Assembly (NCBI GenBank): GCA_036378155.1
Contig: DASUXA010000017.1
Span: 74,217-138,216, forward strand
Direction of reading: 5' to 3'
DNA from: DASUXA01 sp036378155
Lineage (GTDB): Bacteria; Actinomycetota; Actinomycetes; Mycobacteriales; Micromonosporaceae
Length of the DNA: 64,000 bases
Positions 42,135 through 50,999 of the stretch are shown here, one piece after another; the stretch's first letter is position 1, and each line of letters begins with the position of its first letter. The notes under the pieces are model-generated. The model saw only the letters and a list, made by a program, of their open reading frames with translations. It was not told the origin of the DNA and ran no database searches. The position numbers and the translations under genes are program-made.

Positions 42135-44765
42135 ATGGCGCGCACTGTGGATCGGGTCCGCGTCCTGGTTCGCGGCGCGCTCAGGGCGGTCGACCGGCTC
42201 GTTCCGCCCGGTGAGTCGCGCCTGTTCGGCCGCACCTCCCTGGTCATCTCGCTGGTCGGCGCGCTGGTCGTCGTCGCCGGCTGGTGGCTGGGGCCGTTCG
42301 GGGTACGCGGGTCGGCGCCGACGCCCACATTCGGCTGGGTGCTCGCCGCCGTCGTGACGGTGGTCGTCGCCCAGGTCGCCCGACTGCCCGTCCAACTGCG
42401 TTCCAGTCAGCTCAGCGTCGCCTGGGGCGAGTCGGCGCTGATCGTCGTGTTGTACCTGGTCCCGGCCGGGTGGGCGCCGGGCGTGGTGGGGCTCGGCGTG
42501 GCGGCGGCGATGGCGCTGCGCGGTGTACCGGCGACGAACGGCGTCCCGTCGTCCCGCCTGTCCGTGATGACCCGCAACGGCGCGACCCTGGCGCTGGCCA
42601 CGGCTGCCGCCGCCGGCGTGGCGTACCTGATCCACCCGCCGTACCGGGCGGGTTTCAGTCCCACGTTGGCGGTCAGCCTGACCGGCGCGGCAGCCGTGTA
42701 CAGCGGGGTCGGCGCCGCGCTGGTCGCCCGGTTCGCCACGCTGCGCACCGGCGAGCCGTACCTCGCGCTGGTGGTCCACGCGCTGCGCAGCAAGCTCCTC
42801 ATGATCGTCGGTAACGTCGCGGTCGGTCTGGTGATCATCGCGATTGTCGGGGTGGACCTGCGCTGGCTGGCGCTGCTGCCGCCGATCCTCTGGCTGCAGC
42901 ACCAGGCGTACGCGTACCGGATGCGCGCCGGTGAGGAGAGCCGGGTCTGGGACGAGTTCGCGCAGGCGACCAGGGCGCTCAACCAGCTCGACGAGCGAGA
43001 CGTGGCGGCGGCCGCCGTCACCGGGGCGGTACGCCTGTTCCACGCCGACGAGGTCGAGGTGCTGGTCCTGCGCCCCGACGGCAGCCACCGGCGGTACCGC
43101 GGCCCGACCGACGACGGCGTCGTCGAGGACGAGCCCGGCTACGGCGACGCGTGGCGCGACGACGAGCGGCACACCTCGCGGGTGCTGCTGCTCGGCGGGG
43201 TACCGGTGGGCGAGCTGCGGCTCGGTTTCGCCACACCCGACCCCGCGCCGATGCGCGCCGAGTCGTCGCTGTCCGCGTACGCCGACGCGCTCGCCGCCGC
43301 GCTGCACGACGCCGCGGCGCACCGCCGGTTGGCGACCATGACGGCGGAGTCGTCGCACGCGGCGCTGCACGACCCGCTCACCGGTACCACGAACCGGGTC
43401 GGTCTGACCGCCAAGGGCAACGCCGCGCTGCGCGCGCTGGACCGCGACGCCCCCGCCGGGCTGCTGCTGCTCGACATCGACCACTTCCGCGAAGTCAACG
43501 ACACCCTCGGGCACGCCGCGGGCGACGAGTTGCTCCAGGTGACCGCGGCGCGACTGCGTTCCGCGTGCCGCCCCGGCGAACTGCTCGCCCGGCTGGGCGG
43601 GGACGAGTTCGCGATCCTGCTCACCGAGCTGCCCCGCCCGGCGGGGGAGCATGTCGCCGCGCTGTACGACGAGGAGCCGGTCAGCGACGACGGCGCGCTG
43701 GTCGACACCCAGCCGCTCGGCTTCACGCTCCGCCGCGCCCGCGAACTCGCCGATCTGGTGGCTGCCCCGACCGAGGTGTTCGGACTGCAGCTCGCGGTCG
43801 AGGCGTCGGTGGGTGTGGTGGTCGCCCCGGCCGGCGCCGTCGACATGACCGAGCTGCTGCGCCGCGCCGACATCGCGATGTACCAGGCGAAGCGCGGTGG
43901 CTCGAGCATCACGTGGTACGACTCGAGCACCGACGGCGCGAGCACCGACCGGCTGGCCCTGCTCGCCGAGCTGCGCGAGGCGCTGAACAGTCCCCACCAG
44001 CTCACCGTCGACCTGCAACCCACCGTGGACCTGCGCGACGGTACCCCGACCGGCATCGAGGCGCTGGTCCGCTGGCAGCACCCGCGGCGCGGGGTACTCG
44101 CCCCCGCCGAGTTCATCGAGATCGTCGAGAACAGCGAGCTGATCGTTCCGTTCACGTGCCACGTGCTCGGTCGGGCGCTGGCGATCGCCGCCGAGTGGGA
44201 CCGCGAGGGGTTCGCGGTACCGGTCTCGGTGAACCTCTCGCCGCGCAGCCTGCTCGACCGGCAACTGCCGACGCGCGTCGCCGAACTGCTGCGTCGGCAC
44301 GGGGTACCGGCGAACCGGCTCATCCTGGAGATCACCGAGCGGGTCGTCGTCCCGGCGAACGACGTGGTCACCGAGGTGCTGGGCGGGCTGCGGGCGCAAG
44401 GGGTACGCCTGGCTGTCGACGACTTCGGCACCGGGTATTCGTCGCTGACCTTCCTCACCCGCGTACAGGTCGACGAGGTCAAGGTCGATCAGACGTTCGT
44501 GGCCCGGATGGTGGAGTCCGCCGAGGCCGCCGCGATCGTGCGCACCACGGTACGGCTGGGTCGCGAACTCGGGCTGCGGGTGGTCGCCGAGGGCGTCGAG
44601 ACCACCGAGCAACGCCGCGCGCTGACCGAGCTGGGCTGCGACGCCGCCCAGGGCTTCCACTTCTTCAGCCCGATGAGCCCGGAGAAGGCGCTGGCGGCGG
44701 TACGCGAGGCGGTCGCCGGTCGCGGACCACGGGTGATCAGGCTGCGCACCGAAGACGCGTCCTGA
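42135..44765 (+). CDS. Bifunctional diguanylate cyclase / phosphodiesterase (GGDEF-EAL)
   Basis: The product is 876 residues. Eight or so hydrophobic segments fill about 33-260. A GAF-like or linker region follows, then a GGDEF domain with intact LGGDEFAILL near 487-497, then an EAL domain with EALVRW near 641 and DDFGTGYSS near 760. Both active sites look complete, so synthesis and breakdown of cyclic di-GMP are both possible. It is alone on its transcript, with a hairpin after the stop. The stretch before it holds no other gene. Confidence 0.92.
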   Translation: MARTVDRVRVLVRGALRAVDRLVPPGESRLFGRTSLVISLVGALVVVAGWWLGPFGVRGSAPTPTFGWVLAAVVTVVVAQVARLPVQLRSSQLSVAWGESALIVVLYLVPAGWAPGVVGLGVAAAMALRGVPATNGVPSSRLSVMTRNGATLALATAAAAGVAYLIHPPYRAGFSPTLAVSLTGAAAVYSGVGAALVARFATLRTGEPYLALVVHALRSKLLMIVGNVAVGLVIIAIVGVDLRWLALLPPILWLQHQAYAYRMRAGEESRVWDEFAQATRALNQLDERDVAAAAVTGAVRLFHADEVEVLVLRPDGSHRRYRGPTDDGVVEDEPGYGDAWRDDERHTSRVLLLGGVPVGELRLGFATPDPAPMRAESSLSAYADALAAALHDAAAHRRLATMTAESSHAALHDPLTGTTNRVGLTAKGNAALRALDRDAPAGLLLLDIDHFREVNDTLGHAAGDELLQVTAARLRSACRPGELLARLGGDEFAILLTELPRPAGEHVAALYDEEPVSDDGALVDTQPLGFTLRRARELADLVAAPTEVFGLQLAVEASVGVVVAPAGAVDMTELLRRADIAMYQAKRGGSSITWYDSSTDGASTDRLALLAELREALNSPHQLTVDLQPTVDLRDGTPTGIEALVRWQHPRRGVLAPAEFIEIVENSELIVPFTCHVLGRALAIAAEWDREGFAVPVSVNLSPRSLLDRQLPTRVAELLRRHGVPANRLILEITERVVVPANDVVTEVLGGLRAQGVRLAVDDFGTGYSSLTFLTRVQVDEVKVDQTFVARMVESAEAAAIVRTTVRLGRELGLRVVAEGVETTEQRRALTELGCDAAQGFHFFSPMSPEKALAAVREAVAGRGPRVIRLRTEDAS

Positions 44766-44806
44766 GCGCGGCTGGACCACGTCGTCCCCCGAGGCGGCGC
44801 GTGTCC

Positions 44807-44836
44807 GCCCGGCGGGTGCCTCGACGCCCGCCGGGC
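44807..44836 (+). terminator. Terminator hairpin after the GGDEF-EAL gene
   Basis: GCCCGGCGGG at 44807-44816 pairs with CCCGCCGGGC at 44827-44836, 42 bases after the stop and 20 bases before the next ATG. Confidence 0.6.
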
Positions 44837-44856
44837 GCCCGGTTAGCTTGACGGTA

Positions 44857-46859
44857 TGGCCAACCGTCTCGCCGACGCGTCCTCGCCGTACCTGCTTCAG
44901 CACGCCGACAATCCGATCGACTGGTGGCCCTGGTGCCCCGAGGCGTTCGAGGAAGCGCGGCGGCGGGACGTGCCGGTCATGATTTCGGTCGGGTATGCCG
45001 CCTGCCACTGGTGCCACGTGATGGCACACGAGTCGTTCGAAGACCCGGTGGTCGCCGAACTCGTCAACGAGCGCCTCGTGGCGATCAAGGTGGACCGCGA
45101 GGAGCGGCCCGACGTCGACGCGGTGTACATGGCCGCCACCCAGGCGATGACCGGGCAGGGCGGCTGGCCGATGACGGTGTTCGCCACGCCCGACGGCGAG
45201 CCGTTCTTCTGCGGTACCTACTTCCCGCGCGCCAACTTCGTGCGGCTCGTCGACTCGGTCAGCGCCGCGTGGCGGGACCAGCGCGACGCCGTGGTACGCC
45301 AGGGCGGGGCCGTGGTCGAGGCGGTCAGCGGCTTCCAGGGACCGGCGGGGCCGCCCGCTCCGGTCTCCGCCGAGACGCTCGACGCCGCGGCGGAACGGCT
45401 GCTGCGCGAGTTCGACCCGGTACACGGCGGGTTCGGCGGCGCGCCGAAGTTTCCGCCGCACATGAACCTGCTGTTCCTGCTCCGGTACCACCAACGCACC
45501 GGCGACCAGGGCGCGCTGCGGGCGGTCGAGGACACCTGCGCGGCGATGGCGCGGGGCGGCATCTACGACCAGGTGGCGGGCGGGTTCGCCCGGTACTCGG
45601 TGGACGCCGAGTGGACCGTGCCGCACTTTGAGAAGATGCTGTACGACAACGCGCTGCTGCTTCGCGTGTACACCCAGTTGTGGCGGCTGACCGGTGACGA
45701 GTTCGCCCGGCGGATCGCCACCGAGGTCGTCTCCTTCCTGCTGGATCAGCACGGCCTCGCGACCACGCACGGCTTCGCCTCGTCGTTGGACGCAGACACC
45801 GCCGGGGTGGAAGGCGCGACGTACGTCTGGACCCCGGAACAGTTGCGCGCGGTGCTCGGCGACGATCGCGGCGCCTGGGCGGCGGACCTGCTGGGCGTGG
45901 TACCGGGCGGCAACTTCGAGCACGGCACCTCGGTGCTGCGGATGCGTCGCGACATCGACGCCGCCGACCCCGCCGTGCGCGAGCAGTGGCGCGCGGTACG
46001 CGAGGAGTTGCTGCGTGCCCGGCTGCGCCGGCCGCAACCGGGGCGCGACGACAAGGTGGTCGCCGCGTGGAACGGGCTTGCCGTCACCGCGCTGGTCGAG
46101 TACTGCATGGTCGCCGACCAGCACGCCGGGGGGCTGGTCAGCGAAGCCGGGTGGAAGGCGCTGACCACGGCGGAATGGCTCGCCAACGGCCATCTCGTCG
46201 AGGGCACGCTGCGCCGGGTGTCGCGGGACGGGGCGGTGGGCGAGCCGCTGGGCGTGCTGGACGACTACGGCTGTACGGCTGAGGCGTTCTGCGCGATGCA
46301 CCAGTTCACCGGGGAGGCACGCTGGCTCGACCTGGCCGGGCAACTGCTGGACACCGTCCTCGACCACTTCTCGGACGACCGGGGCGGCTTCTACGACACC
46401 GCCGACTTCGCCGAGCCGCTGGTCACCCGCCCGGCGGACCCGACCGACAACGCCACCCCGTCCGGCTTGTCCGCCGCCGTCGCGGCGCTGACCACGTACG
46501 CGGCGCTGTCTGGGCGCACCCGGTACCGCGAGGCGGCCGAGCGTGCCCTGGGCACCGTCGCGACGCTGCTCGGGTCGCATCCCCGGTTCGTCGGGTACGC
46601 GCTGAGCGCGGCGGAAGCCCAGGTATCCGGACCGTACGAGATCGCCGTGGTGGGCGGCGGCGACCTGCTGGCGACCGCGGTACGGCTGGCGCCGCCGGGC
46701 GCGGTGGTGGTCGCGGGCGAGCCCGACCAGCCCGGCGTGCCGCTGCTCGCCGGGCGTCCGATGGTGAACGGGGACGCGACGGCGTACGTCTGTCGTGGCT
46801 TCGTCTGTGATCGCCCCGCGACCGACCGCGAGGCGCTCGCCGCCCAGCTCGCCCGCTGA
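44857..46859 (+). CDS. YyaL-like thioredoxin-domain protein (DUF255 / glycosidase-like)
   Basis: The product is 667 residues. The N-terminal thioredoxin-like DUF255 domain (about 1-165) contains YAACHWCHVMAHESFED with CHWC at 50-53 and NPIDWWPW. The rest is an (alpha/alpha)6 barrel related to N-acylglucosamine epimerases, with HFEKMLYDNALLL and WNGLAVTALVEY. The biochemical role is unknown. Rv1084 follows the mca unit in M. tuberculosis, so position is conserved, with the GGDEF-EAL gene inserted between. Confidence 0.88.
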
Positions 46860-46986
46860 CCTCGCCCGCCCGCGTCGCTGCCCGCGCCCCGCGACCTCGT
46901 CCCCGCGGCGCGCGATCGACGCCGCGCCGATGACTCTGCTGTTCGCCCTGAGCGAAGCGCCTCGCCCTACCCGTGCAGAGTTGTAA

Positions 46987-47021
46987 TGCTGTAATTACAG
47001 CAACGTCTGCAGCAACGTCTG
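46987..47021 (+). promoter_or_regulatory. Operator-like palindrome plus tandem repeat ahead of the 193-residue gene
   Basis: TGCTGTAATTACAGCA at 46987-47002 is a perfect 16-bp palindrome in an AT-rich patch. It overlaps two perfect tandem copies of CAGCAACGTCTG (46998-47009, 47010-47021). The ribosome site AAGGGGG follows at 47024-47030 and the ATG at 47037. The layout suits a repressor site over a promoter or in a very short leader. Confidence 0.6.
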
Positions 47022-47036
47022 ACAAGGGGGCAGCAG

Positions 47037-47618
47037 ATGCGTCCATGGGAATTCGGCCGCCACTTCGGCGGCGGTCGGGGACCGGGCGGAGCCCGGTCCG
47101 AGCCGCCACCCGCCGACGACGCTCCGGCATGGATCTCCGGAGCGCTTCCGGACGACTGGTTCACCGGTCCGCCGGAGATCGTGGTCGACCGTGACGAAAT
47201 CCTGATCGTCGGCACGCTCGCCGAGCCGACCCTCGCCGACGACGCCACCGACGCCGACCGGGCCGCCGCCGAGCAGGGTCGCATCGCCAGCTTCCGTGAA
47301 TCCACCAGAGAGCGCCGGATCCAGGTCGCCCGGCAGGCAGAGCACCGGTACGGACGCAAGGTCGCCTGGGGCGCGGTGTGCGGCGCCACCCGGCAGTTGT
47401 TCACCACGCTGTCCGCGCCGGTCATGACCCGGCTGCGCCAGCCCGAGCGGCAGGTGCTGGACACGCTCGTCGACGCCGGGGTCGCGCGGTCCCGGTCCGA
47501 GGCGCTGGCCTGGTGCGTACGGCTGGTCGGTCAGCACGCCGAGCAGTGGCTGGGCGACCTGCGCGAAGCCATGAGCACCGTCGACGAACTCCGCCGGCGC
47601 GGTCCGGACATCTCCTGA
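47037..47618 (+). CDS. Hypothetical protein with possible ribbon-helix-helix-like C-terminus
   Basis: The product is 193 residues. A Gly/Pro-rich start (about 1-35) is followed by an acidic middle with IVVDRDEILIVGTL and a basic helical segment. The C-terminal region has the word GVARSRSEALAWCVRLVG near 155-172, which resembles helix-turn-helix of RHH or CopG-like regulators. No firm family is known. The palindrome and tandem repeat directly upstream suggest autoregulation. Confidence 0.65.
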   Translation: MRPWEFGRHFGGGRGPGGARSEPPPADDAPAWISGALPDDWFTGPPEIVVDRDEILIVGTLAEPTLADDATDADRAAAEQGRIASFRESTRERRIQVARQAEHRYGRKVAWGAVCGATRQLFTTLSAPVMTRLRQPERQVLDTLVDAGVARSRSEALAWCVRLVGQHAEQWLGDLREAMSTVDELRRRGPDIS

Positions 47619-47746
47619 CCGCCGTCTCCTGAGCGCCGGGGTGGTGACCGACGATGTTCGCGCCGGTCATCACCGCGGTGCGGGCGGCGTCACGTGGGTC
47701 GTGGCCAGGGCGGACATGATCATCGGTGCCGGTAGGCTGGTCGCCG

Positions 47747-48892
47747 ATGGACACCCGTACCGGTCTTCCGGTGGTCGGCATGGTGGGCGGCGGGCAACTC
47801 GCCCGGATGACCCACCAGGCGGCCATCGCCCTGGGCCAGTCGCTGCATGTACTCGCCGTGAGCGCCGACGACGGCGCGGCACTGGTCGCCGCCGAAACCC
47901 AGGTCGGTCACCACACCGACCTCGAAGCGCTGCGCGCCTTCGCCGACGGCTGCGACGTGCTCACCTTCGACCACGAGCACGTACCGGGTCCGCTGATCAG
48001 AGCCCTGCAGGCGGACGGTTTCACGGTACGACCGAGCGCCGAGGCCCTGCGGTACGCGCAGGACAAGCGCGCGATGCGCGAGCGGCTCGGGCAGTTGGGA
48101 CTGCCGATACCACGCTGGCGTCCGGTCAGGTCCACGTCCGAGGTCGCCGAGTTCGCCGAAGAGGTGGGCTGGCCGGTCATCGGCAAGGCGGTCCGCGGCG
48201 GGTACGACGGGCGCGGCGTCTGGTCGCTGGGCACCGTCGACGCGGTGGGCGCCCTGCTCGCCGGCGGCGTCGACCTGATCGTGGAGGAGCACGTACAGCT
48301 GCGTCGCGAACTCGCCGCGCTGGTGGCACGTTCGCCGTTCGGGCAGGTCGCGGTGTACCCGGTGGTGGAAACCGTGCAGCAGAACGGCATCTGCGTCGAG
48401 GTGCTGGCACCCGCCCCCGACCTCGACGACGACGTCGCGGTACAAGCCCAGCAACTGGCGATCGACATCGCGACCGCGCTCGACGTCGTCGGGGTGCTCG
48501 CCGTCGAACTGTTCGAGACCGACGACGGGCTGGTCGTCAACGAGTTGGCGATGCGACCGCACAACTCCGGGCACTGGACCATCGAAGGCGCCCGCACCTC
48601 GCAGTTCGAGCAGCATCTGCGGGCGGTACTGGACTATCCGATGGGCGAGACGGCGCTCACCGCGCCGGCTGTGGCGATGGCGAACGTCCTCGGCGGTGAG
48701 CCCGGAGGCATGGGTATCGACGAGCGGCTGCACCACCTGTTCGCCATGGACCCCGGAGCGAAGGTGCACCTGTACGGCAAGCAGGTGCGACCGGGTCGCA
48801 AGATCGGGCACGTGACGGTGCTCGGTACCGACATGGACGAGGTTCGCGAGCGTGCCCGGCGCGCGGCGCGCTGGTTGAGGGAGGGCGAGTGA
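47747..48892 (+). CDS. purK: 5-(carboxyamino)imidazole ribonucleotide synthase
   Basis: The product is 381 residues with an ATP-grasp fold. The N-terminus is VVGMVGGGQLARM at about 9-21, ATP-binding Lys is in VIGKAVRGGYDGRG, and metal-ligand acids are in VELFETDDGLVVNELAMRPHNSG. It carboxylates AIR using ATP and bicarbonate in purine synthesis. Its TGA overlaps the purE GTG (GTGA at 48889-48892). Confidence 0.94.
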   Translation: MDTRTGLPVVGMVGGGQLARMTHQAAIALGQSLHVLAVSADDGAALVAAETQVGHHTDLEALRAFADGCDVLTFDHEHVPGPLIRALQADGFTVRPSAEALRYAQDKRAMRERLGQLGLPIPRWRPVRSTSEVAEFAEEVGWPVIGKAVRGGYDGRGVWSLGTVDAVGALLAGGVDLIVEEHVQLRRELAALVARSPFGQVAVYPVVETVQQNGICVEVLAPAPDLDDDVAVQAQQLAIDIATALDVVGVLAVELFETDDGLVVNELAMRPHNSGHWTIEGARTSQFEQHLRAVLDYPMGETALTAPAVAMANVLGGEPGGMGIDERLHHLFAMDPGAKVHLYGKQVRPGRKIGHVTVLGTDMDEVRERARRAARWLREGE

Positions 48893-49386
48893 ACGTCGCG
48901 GTCGGCGTGATCATGGGAAGCGACTCGGACTGGCCCACCATGCGCGGCGCCGCCGACGCGCTCGCCGAGTTCGACGTGGCGTACGAGGTGCGCGTGGTAT
49001 CCGCGCACCGCACGCCGCACGGGATGCTCGACTACGCGGGCGGCGCCGCCGAGCGGGGGCTACGCGTGATCATCGCCGGCGCGGGCGGGGCGGCGCACCT
49101 GCCCGGCATGGTGGCGGCGGCGACGCCGCTGCCGGTCATCGGGGTACCGGTACCGCTGAAGCACCTCGACGGGATGGACTCGCTGCTGTCCATCGTGCAG
49201 ATGCCGGCAGGCGTACCGGTGGCGACCGTGTCCATCGGCGGGGCACGCAACGCCGGACTGCTCGCGGTGCGCATCCTCGCGACCGGCGACCCGGACCTGC
49301 GGGCGCGCATGGTCGAGTACCAGAACAGCCTGGCGGACCTGGTCGCGGACAAGGACGCCGCGCTGCGCGCGAGCCTGGAGCGGTAG
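48889..49386 (+). CDS. purE: N5-carboxyaminoimidazole ribonucleotide mutase
   Basis: The product is 165 residues, class I PurE. It has MGSDSDWPTM near 9-18, SAHRTPHGM near 43-51 with the catalytic His, and GAGGAAHLPGM near 64-74. It converts N5-CAIR to CAIR, the step after PurK. The coupled purK-purE order is typical. In M. tuberculosis fadE25 is adjacent (Rv3274c); here an acyl-CoA dehydrogenase lies 8 kb downstream after inserted genes. Confidence 0.94.
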   Translation: MNVAVGVIMGSDSDWPTMRGAADALAEFDVAYEVRVVSAHRTPHGMLDYAGGAAERGLRVIIAGAGGAAHLPGMVAAATPLPVIGVPVPLKHLDGMDSLLSIVQMPAGVPVATVSIGGARNAGLLAVRILATGDPDLRARMVEYQNSLADLVADKDAALRASLER

Positions 49387-49398
49387 GCCCGGCTGCTG

Positions 49399-49468
49399 GG
49401 GGCGGGGACGGCTGCCCCGCTCCGGGCGATCAGGCTTGATCCCTTCGCGGGGCAGTCGTCTCCGCCCC
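49399..49468. repeat. Long hairpin with conserved 26-nt loop, copy 2
   Basis: The arm at 49399-49420 pairs with 49447-49468 over 22 bp, with two G-T pairs and no mismatch; two more pairs add outside across a bulge. The loop 49421-49446, read on the minus strand, equals the loop of 19845-19870 apart from one base in the central palindrome. The stems of the two copies are unrelated. It lies between the convergent purE and serine-hydrolase genes. Confidence 0.8.
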
Positions 49469-49488
49469 AGGGCGGCCTATGCCCGCTG

Positions 49489-50859
49489 TCAGCGTTCCCG
49501 CTCGCCGCGCCAGCCGTGCGCGTCGAGCCCGCCGGGAACTGGGGCGTCGGGGTCGTACGGGCGTCGGGTGAACACGAACGTGTTGATGTCGAGATGGCTG
49601 ACGGAGCCGTCGGCTCGGCGCACCACACGCAGCGTCTCGTTCGCGTGGTAGCCGTCCAAACCGGTCCAGGTGCCGTCCGGTTCCGGGCGGAACCGACCGG
49701 GCCCGTTGTCCTGACCGGCGGGCATCAGCGACAACCACCGGTCGGGGAGCAGCCGCAGCACAAATGGAGCCGGACCCCAGTACCACTCGCCGGTCAGGTC
49801 GAGCAGAGCCGGATCGACGTCGTCCAGCGGGGTCCACTCGCGAGGCAGCCGCGGCTCGCGGTCGGCGACGATCCCGATCAGGGTGGCACCCAGGTCGCCC
49901 ACCGCCAGTCCGGCGGTGGAGTTGGCGAGCGCCAGCGCGGCGGTACCGTCCGCCGGATCGGTCCACACCACCGCCCGGAAACCCGGCATCGAGCCGGTGT
50001 GCCCCGCCAACTGTCGACCCTGGTCGCGGCGCAGTTGAAGCCCCAGCCCGTACCCGGACGTCCACCGCGACCCGTCGTCGACCGTCGCCGTCGCGCGCAT
50101 CTCCACGAGCGTGTCCGCGTTCAGTACCCCGCCGGTGTCGCCGCCGAGGAACGCCGCCCACCGGGACAGGTCGGTCGCCGTCGACCACAACTGCCCGGCG
50201 GGCGCCATCGCCTCGGCGTCGTGTTCCGGTTCGGGCAGGACGACGTCGGCCCAGGGGTGCACGGCGAGTCCCCGCGCGTGCGGCGGTACCGGTCGCCCGG
50301 TGGTACGCCGCATCTCCAGCGGCGCGAGGATCTCCGTGCGCAGCGCCTCGGTCCAGCTCGTGCCGCGCTGCTCCGACACCAGGCGGCCGAGCAGCGCGAA
50401 CCCGACGTTCGAGTAGTGGAAGGGGTGTCCGCCCCGGCGCGAAGAGCGGTACGCCCGTACCTCGTCGGTCAGCTCCGCCCAGTCGCGACCGGGGCTGCGC
50501 TCCCACCATTCGCCCGCCGGTTCGGCGGCGACACCACCGCTGTGCGACAGCAACTGCCGGACCGTACGGTCGCCCAGCGGCGCGTCGGGCAGGTGGTCCC
50601 CCAGCCGGTCGTCGAGGTCGAGCCGCCCCTCGTCGCGCAGCCGCATGACGAGCACCGCGACGAACGACTTGGTGATCGAGCCGATCCGGTACTGCGTGTC
50701 GGTCGTCGGCGCCTGCCCGTCCACCCTGCCGCGCGCGCCGAACCACACCGTCCGACCGTCCCGCACCACCGCCGCGACCAGCGACGGTACCCGCTGCTCA
50801 GCTTGGGCGACCGCGATCGCGTGCAGCAGCGCGCGCTCTGTCTCGGGCAGCAACGACAC
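49489..50859 (-). CDS. Serine hydrolase, beta-lactamase class C / penicillin-binding type
   Basis: The product is 456 residues. The SxxK motif is SITK at 61-64, the YxN analogue is HYSNVGFALL near 153, and HTGSMPGF near 265 replaces KTG. There is no signal peptide, so it is likely a cytoplasmic esterase or peptidase rather than a beta-lactamase. An extra beta-rich domain of about 110 residues follows. The gene is the only one in its unit. Confidence 0.83.
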   Translation of the reverse strand: MSLLPETERALLHAIAVAQAEQRVPSLVAAVVRDGRTVWFGARGRVDGQAPTTDTQYRIGSITKSFVAVLVMRLRDEGRLDLDDRLGDHLPDAPLGDRTVRQLLSHSGGVAAEPAGEWWERSPGRDWAELTDEVRAYRSSRRGGHPFHYSNVGFALLGRLVSEQRGTSWTEALRTEILAPLEMRRTTGRPVPPHARGLAVHPWADVVLPEPEHDAEAMAPAGQLWSTATDLSRWAAFLGGDTGGVLNADTLVEMRATATVDDGSRWTSGYGLGLQLRRDQGRQLAGHTGSMPGFRAVVWTDPADGTAALALANSTAGLAVGDLGATLIGIVADREPRLPREWTPLDDVDPALLDLTGEWYWGPAPFVLRLLPDRWLSLMPAGQDNGPGRFRPEPDGTWTGLDGYHANETLRVVRRADGSVSHLDINTFVFTRRPYDPDAPVPGGLDAHGWRGERER

Positions 50860-50922
50860 GGGGCGGACCTCCAGGCGCGAACGTTTCCAGACCGCACAAC
50901 TCTAGGGCGTGTCAGCCGTCAG

Positions 50923-50999
50923 CCGGCACGGTGGACCGTGCCGTTGGGTCGGCTCAGCGGACCGTGTCGTTGGGTCGGCTCAGCGGAGCCGACCCAACG
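50923..50999 (-). terminator. Hairpin cluster with 26-bp tandem duplication at the end of the giant membrane gene
   Basis: CGTTGGGTCGGCTC at 50968-50981 pairs with 50986-50999 around AGCG, across the stop codon (50980-50982) of the minus-strand gene. A 26-base unit (50933-50958) is repeated with one change at 50959-50984. A further 9-bp hairpin, CGGCACGGT-GG-ACCGTGCCG, lies at 50924-50943. Confidence 0.65.

Noticed and set aside
42129..46580. Minus-strand open frame of 1483 codons
   Set aside because: It is antisense to the GGDEF-EAL and YyaL-like genes. Its translation is Arg/Gly/Pro-rich with no domain, as expected from the mirror of high-GC codons.
49489..50859. Class C beta-lactamase resistance gene
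   Set aside because: There is no signal peptide and the KTG motif is replaced by HTG; a general serine hydrolase is the safer call.
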